DNA of 10,529 bases. Source: an uncultured Bacteroidales bacterium (GTDB lineage: Bacteria; Bacteroidota; Bacteroidia; Bacteroidales; Bacteroidaceae). This document shows, piece after piece, positions 6,650 to 10,529 of the stretch; position 1 is the stretch's first letter; each line of letters begins with the position of its first letter. Where the stretch lies: the NCBI GenBank assembly GCA_902803195.1, contig CADCOX010000413.1:1-10529 (forward strand), read 5' to 3'. The translations under genes and the position numbers were made by a program. Below the pieces are notes generated by a model, which worked only from the letters and a program-made list of their open reading frames with translations, searched no databases and was not told the origin of the DNA.

Positions 6650-9600
6650 ATGAGACAACGATTACTTACTGTGATGGGACTCCTCTGCCTCACGCTGACT
6701 GCGATGGCTCAGTCGTGGGTAGCACCCGTAGCTCCCGTCGAGCCTACCGTAACAGGCTCTGATGTAGAGGCTGGTTCGGCCTATTACATTCGCAACGTCG
6801 GTGCCGCTCAGTACCTCACGGCGGCTAACCTCTGGGCCACGCGCATCAGTCTGTCCGAAGACGGCGTGCCCTACGTCCAGATTATGGTCGAAGCCCTCGA
6901 CGAAGCCGAGCAAGAGACCTACCCTGACTGCTACAAGATGCGCCTCAACGGCACGTTCTACTTCAACGGTCCGCAACCCAACGGCACAATGCGTTCCGAC
7001 TATGCGGTGACCGACAAATACCTCTTCCGCGAGTACGCCGCTGGTGGACCCGCTACGGGACAGGTCGACCGTCGCAATCAGGCTTGTTGGTACTTCAAGA
7101 TTACCAAGAATGACCACGGCTACTATCACATCCAGTCGGCTCCCGGGCTGAACAACTTCAATGTCGACGGCGACGAGTATGCTGGTGGCGAAGTCCCAGG
7201 CGATCCCGTCCTCTTCGACTATCCTGCCGACAGCAAGTTCATCGACTGGGAGTTCATCCCCGTCGAGAGTGTCAACCTCGATGACTTTGAGGTCTACGGC
7301 GCTGCCTTCAGGGTCTATTCCGCACGCCTCCGCCTCTATGACATGCTCCTCGATGCTACGCGCTATGGCGCCGACACCTCGGCAGCTGGAGCCGTCTACA
7401 ACAACGATGCTTCGACGGTTGAAGACATCAATGCAGCCATCGATGAACTCCGTCCACTCGTGCGTGCTGCCATCCTGGCCTATGGCGTCAAGAACTCCAA
7501 GGCCGACAACCCCATCGACCTGACTAAGTACTTGCTCACCAATCCCGATTTCTCCACGGGTAACACGAATGGATGGGTGCTCACCGAGGGCATTGGCCAG
7601 AACCAAGGCTTCCAAGCAAATAACGTCTACGAGAACACACGTGATGGCATCCGCATCGAACAGTTCATCGAAGCATGGCGTCCCGCACCAGCCATCCTGG
7701 GTGACGGATTCATCTATCAGACCATCACCGGTCTGCCCTCTGGTCACTACGTCCTTGAGTGCGACGGCATCGCACGCAACACCTCGTCCGAGAGCAGCGA
7801 TGACTATGTTTCGCCCGAAGAGTACAAAGGCGCCTACCTCTATTACACCGATGGCAATGTCGTCAACCACAGCCCCGAGACGCTCTGCGACATCGAGATG
7901 GACGATGAGGATGGCAACCTCGTTCGCGTGCCGGCTCACTTCAAGTTCGAGTTCGACATCCAGGACGTCGAGAGCATCAACGTCGGCCTGATGTTCGACG
8001 ACACCAATCTCACTTGGGTCGCTGCCGACAACTTCAAGTTCTTCATGGCCGGTCCCAGTCAGGCTCTGCCCTCCTACGTAGGCCTCACAGCTGAGGTAGG
8101 TACGGTCGAGAAACTGCTCAAGACTGATTTCGAAGCTCAACAGGCTGCAGCCGATGCCCTCAAGAGTGCGCTGGCCGAGGCCAAGGTCCTCGCAGATGCC
8201 GCTTCCGACGAGAGCAAGGACGCGCAGTACACCGCTGCCTACAACAAACTTCATGAGGCTCGCCTCAACCTGCTCGCCAGCATCGAAGCCTATAAGAAGG
8301 CGCAGGCCTTCATCGAGCAGATGAACGTCGACCTTGAGCACTATGCTGCCGACGTCTATGCACCGCTTGCTGAGCAACTCGGACAGAAACTTGATGACTT
8401 CGCTGCCGCCTACGAGGAGCGTTCGCTCTCGGCCGAGCAGATTGCAGCCGACATCGAGGGCTACAACGACTTCCTCAAGGCAGGCATCAAGCAGATCTTC
8501 GACCAACTGGCTGCTGCTGGCGCCGAAGCCAAGGAGCCCCTCGAAATCAGCATTCTCTTCGATGACATGAGCTATGCCTACGGCGAGGCGCAGACCGCCT
8601 TCGCAGGTGGCTATCCCGCCAACAACCCTGTCTGGATGAACGAAACGGGTACGGGCAACTTCAAGACCAACTACAGCACGGCTGAGGTGTGGGATGTCAG
8701 GCCCTTCCACATCTATCGCGACCTGGCCAACTTGCCAAAGGGTAAGTACTCCATCCAGACGCGAGCCTTCGTGCGCATCGGTAACAATGCCGACAACTAC
8801 ACCAACTGGAAGAACGACACCTTCGACGCTACGGCCGAGTATGCCTACGTCTACGCGGGCAACAACCACGCCAAACTCTGCAACGTAGCCGAGCTCGCCC
8901 TCACCGAGAACTATCCCACTGGCTCTGCTGCCATCGAGACCGAGGATGGCACCACCATCTACGTTCCCAACCAGCAACAGAGTGCCTATGAGATCTTTAC
9001 GTTCGATAAATTCGCAGAGCTCGGTGCCAAGACCGACGTCGAAGTCGCTGGCGTAGTCGCCACGGATGGCGGTACGCTCCGCATCGGAGTCGTCGGCACG
9101 GAGAGCCTTCCTGCTGAGCATTGGGTCATCTGGCATGGCTTCAAGCTGTTCTACCACGGCATGAGTGGCGATGCCCTCGACGAGGAAATCGTGCAGCTCA
9201 TGGAGCAGGCACAGGATGCCAACACGGGCGGCGTCGTAGCAGCCGAAAAGAAGCTGGCCGATGCTTGTGAACTCGGTAATAAGGCCCTCGCAGCTTCTGA
9301 CATCGAGACCAAGAACCAGGCCCTCTCAGCCCTCACCGATGCCCTCGACTATGCAGGCAAGTCGCTGCCTCTCGTGCAGGAGATTGTCAGCCAAGCACAG
9401 GACTATTCCATCAAGATTGCTGAACTCGAAGGCGACTTCACCGATACCGCTCTCCTGACGCTGCTCGGTCAGATTGACAATGCCGTCAAGGATGAGGCCT
9501 TCGAGAGCAACGAGAAGGTCGAAGAGTGGATTGTCGAGCTCAAGAAAGACTACGCTCGCTACATCCTCTCCAATACCCTCCTCGACGGCGCTACGCCCGA

Positions 9601-10384
9601 TGAGCCCTACGACATCACGCTCCTCGTCGAGAACGCTGACTTCTCCAACGGCACGACGGCCAACCGCACCGCACCTAAGGGATGGGAACTCTATCTGAGT
9701 AGTCAGACGGGTAACGTCCAGTCCAACAATGGTGGCTACGAAGCTTGGCACACAGGCGTGGCGACCCTTTCGCAGGAGGTCTTCCTCCTCCGCAATGGTG
9801 CCTACCGCCTCACCGCCGATGCCCTCTACCGCTTCAACGACGAGACGTCCTGTACGTCCGCTCTGGCCAATGGCGATGCGCCCATCGTCGATGCCTTCCT
9901 CTTTGCCGACAACGACTCCGTGCCCGTCTACTTCTGGCTCGACGAGACTCAGACCTGTCCTTCACCCGAGGAGGCTACTGAGCTCGGGCTCAACGGCAAT
10001 ACCTACACCCTCAACGGACGCGTGCTGACCAATCACGTCATCGTAGCCCCCAACTCAGGTGCTCAGGTGCAGTCCTTCTTCGATGGCGGACGCTACAACG
10101 ATGTCACCGTCAACTTCAGCGTCAGCACCGATGGCGAAAAGCCTGTGAAGATTGGCTTCCAGAAAAATGCGACCTATCCCAACTCCTGGATCTACTTCGA
10201 CAACGTACACCTCTACTACCTCGGAGGTGATGAGGTTGCCATCGACGATCTCGCTGATGACAGCCGACATGGCAGCCAACCGACATCCATCTACACCCTC
10301 GATGGACGTGTTGTCAATCGCCTCGCACGTGGCATCAACATCGTACGTCAGGCCGATGGCCGGGTGGTCAAGGTGTTGCGCTGA
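6650..10384 (+). CDS. Large modular secreted surface protein with T9SS sorting tail
   Basis: The protein has 1244 residues and begins with a signal peptide (1-20, cleavage after AMA, mature N-terminus Gln21). Residues about 40-206 resemble a ricin-type or similar beta-trefoil region (AYYIRNVGAAQYLTA at 44-58, CWYFKI at 146-151, YYHIQSA at 158-164). Three beta-sandwich modules, probably galactose-binding-like, follow at about 287-467, 630-837 and 986-1192. Modules 1 and 3 open with a D-[LI]-T...N-x-D-F-S stretch; module 2's opening is diverged. All three carry a central LP.G.Y / LRNGAY strand and close with ADNFKFF, WHGFKLFYHG or FDNVHLYYLG. Alanine-rich helical segments, FIVAR-like, lie at about 215-283, 475-625 and 840-975. 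The end is a T9SS type A-like tail (IYTLDGR at 1214-1220, RGINIVR at 1227-1233, final KVLR). No catalytic motif was found, so it is most likely a surface-bound glycan binder or adhesin. C-ending codons dominate, consistent with high expression. It has its own promoter and is not in an operon with the regulator. Confidence 0.85.
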   Translation: MRQRLLTVMGLLCLTLTAMAQSWVAPVAPVEPTVTGSDVEAGSAYYIRNVGAAQYLTAANLWATRISLSEDGVPYVQIMVEALDEAEQETYPDCYKMRLNGTFYFNGPQPNGTMRSDYAVTDKYLFREYAAGGPATGQVDRRNQACWYFKITKNDHGYYHIQSAPGLNNFNVDGDEYAGGEVPGDPVLFDYPADSKFIDWEFIPVESVNLDDFEVYGAAFRVYSARLRLYDMLLDATRYGADTSAAGAVYNNDASTVEDINAAIDELRPLVRAAILAYGVKNSKADNPIDLTKYLLTNPDFSTGNTNGWVLTEGIGQNQGFQANNVYENTRDGIRIEQFIEAWRPAPAILGDGFIYQTITGLPSGHYVLECDGIARNTSSESSDDYVSPEEYKGAYLYYTDGNVVNHSPETLCDIEMDDEDGNLVRVPAHFKFEFDIQDVESINVGLMFDDTNLTWVAADNFKFFMAGPSQALPSYVGLTAEVGTVEKLLKTDFEAQQAAADALKSALAEAKVLADAASDESKDAQYTAAYNKLHEARLNLLASIEAYKKAQAFIEQMNVDLEHYAADVYAPLAEQLGQKLDDFAAAYEERSLSAEQIAADIEGYNDFLKAGIKQIFDQLAAAGAEAKEPLEISILFDDMSYAYGEAQTAFAGGYPANNPVWMNETGTGNFKTNYSTAEVWDVRPFHIYRDLANLPKGKYSIQTRAFVRIGNNADNYTNWKNDTFDATAEYAYVYAGNNHAKLCNVAELALTENYPTGSAAIETEDGTTIYVPNQQQSAYEIFTFDKFAELGAKTDVEVAGVVATDGGTLRIGVVGTESLPAEHWVIWHGFKLFYHGMSGDALDEEIVQLMEQAQDANTGGVVAAEKKLADACELGNKALAASDIETKNQALSALTDALDYAGKSLPLVQEIVSQAQDYSIKIAELEGDFTDTALLTLLGQIDNAVKDEAFESNEKVEEWIVELKKDYARYILSNTLLDGATPDEPYDITLLVENADFSNGTTANRTAPKGWELYLSSQTGNVQSNNGGYEAWHTGVATLSQEVFLLRNGAYRLTADALYRFNDETSCTSALANGDAPIVDAFLFADNDSVPVYFWLDETQTCPSPEEATELGLNGNTYTLNGRVLTNHVIVAPNSGAQVQSFFDGGRYNDVTVNFSVSTDGEKPVKIGFQKNATYPNSWIYFDNVHLYYLGGDEVAIDDLADDSRHGSQPTSIYTLDGRVVNRLARGINIVRQADGRVVKVLR

Positions 10385-10410
10385 CCTGTACCGAAACGAT
10401 GTGTGCTCTA

Positions 10411-10426
10411 TCGGGCAGTCGGGCAG
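10411..10426 (+). repeat. Tandem 8-bp duplication TCGGGCAG x2
   Basis: TCGGGCAG is repeated head to tail at 10411-10418 and 10419-10426, 27 nt after the stop codon of the large gene. No hairpin is formed by it. It is probably a small slippage duplication. Confidence 0.6.
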
Positions 10427-10468
10427 TTTAGAATAATAAATGATTGAAGTTTCGCATATACTCAACTT

Positions 10469-10529
10469 CTTAGGTTATAAGTTCTAAGGTAGTAAGGTTC
10501 TTCGCACTAAAGGCGAAGCGGCAAAGCCG
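10469..10529. repeat. Cluster of short inverted repeats at the right edge (possible terminator)
   Basis: Three inverted repeats follow in quick succession. They are CTTAG (10469-10473) with CTAAG (10484-10488), CTTCGC (10500-10505) with GCGAAG (10513-10518) across a 7-nt loop, and CGGC (10519-10522) with GCCG (10526-10529) across AAA. They could form a terminator for the large gene or part of an intergenic repeat that continues past the edge. No T-tract is visible within the window, so terminator function is not established. Confidence 0.4.

Noticed and set aside
6662..9157. An 831-codon open frame antisense to the large surface-protein gene
   Set aside because: Its protein is low in complexity, dominated by Val, Glu, Gly, Asp and Leu, with no signal, domain or motif. 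It mirrors the strongly C-ending codon use of the sense gene, which removes stops from the opposite strand. No promoter was seen near its start.

Overview
The window looks like a chromosomal segment of a Bacteroidales bacterium, most likely from the Prevotellaceae. Three things support this. Every promoter candidate carries the Bacteroidetes -7 element TAnnTTTG (TACCTTTG, TATCTTTG, TACTTTTG). No start codon has a clear Shine-Dalgarno sequence. Two proteins end in the short C-terminal tail typical of type IX secretion (T9SS) cargo. No mobile element, CRISPR array, tRNA or rRNA was seen.

Layout. The left edge (1-47, minus) holds the first 15 codons of a PP-loop ATPase, probably mnmA, with its own promoter. 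Next, on the minus strand, is a compact operon read from right to left: a 67-residue ORF that is little more than a T9SS-type tail (5336-5133), a 710-residue exported protein joining a beta-propeller to a DUF362 domain (5107-2975), and a 932-residue exported LacZ-like glycoside hydrolase of family GH2 (2958-160). The gaps are 25 and 16 bp. A 230-bp divergent intergenic region (5337-5566) carries opposing promoters and two TGTAAAAAAA repeats 21 bp apart. It separates the operon from a plus-strand AraC-family regulator (5567-6424), which ends in a strong hairpin. A separate promoter and an 80-nt leader precede a 1244-residue secreted protein (6650-10384). That protein has an N-terminal ricin-like region, three beta-sandwich modules separated by helical bundles, and a T9SS tail. 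The right edge (10385-10529) is non-coding and rich in small repeats and hairpins.

How it may work together (inference). The AraC protein has an N-terminal cupin-like sensor half and sits between the exported enzyme operon and the surface-protein gene, so it is the natural candidate regulator of one or both. The GH2 enzyme would release terminal sugars from a glycan in the periplasm. The propeller-DUF362 protein has no known activity but is tightly co-transcribed with it. The large T9SS protein would bind glycan or another surface at the cell exterior. There is no SusC/SusD pair here, so this is not a classical polysaccharide utilisation locus within the window. The least described parts are the propeller-DUF362 fusion and the orphan T9SS-tail ORF that leads its operon.
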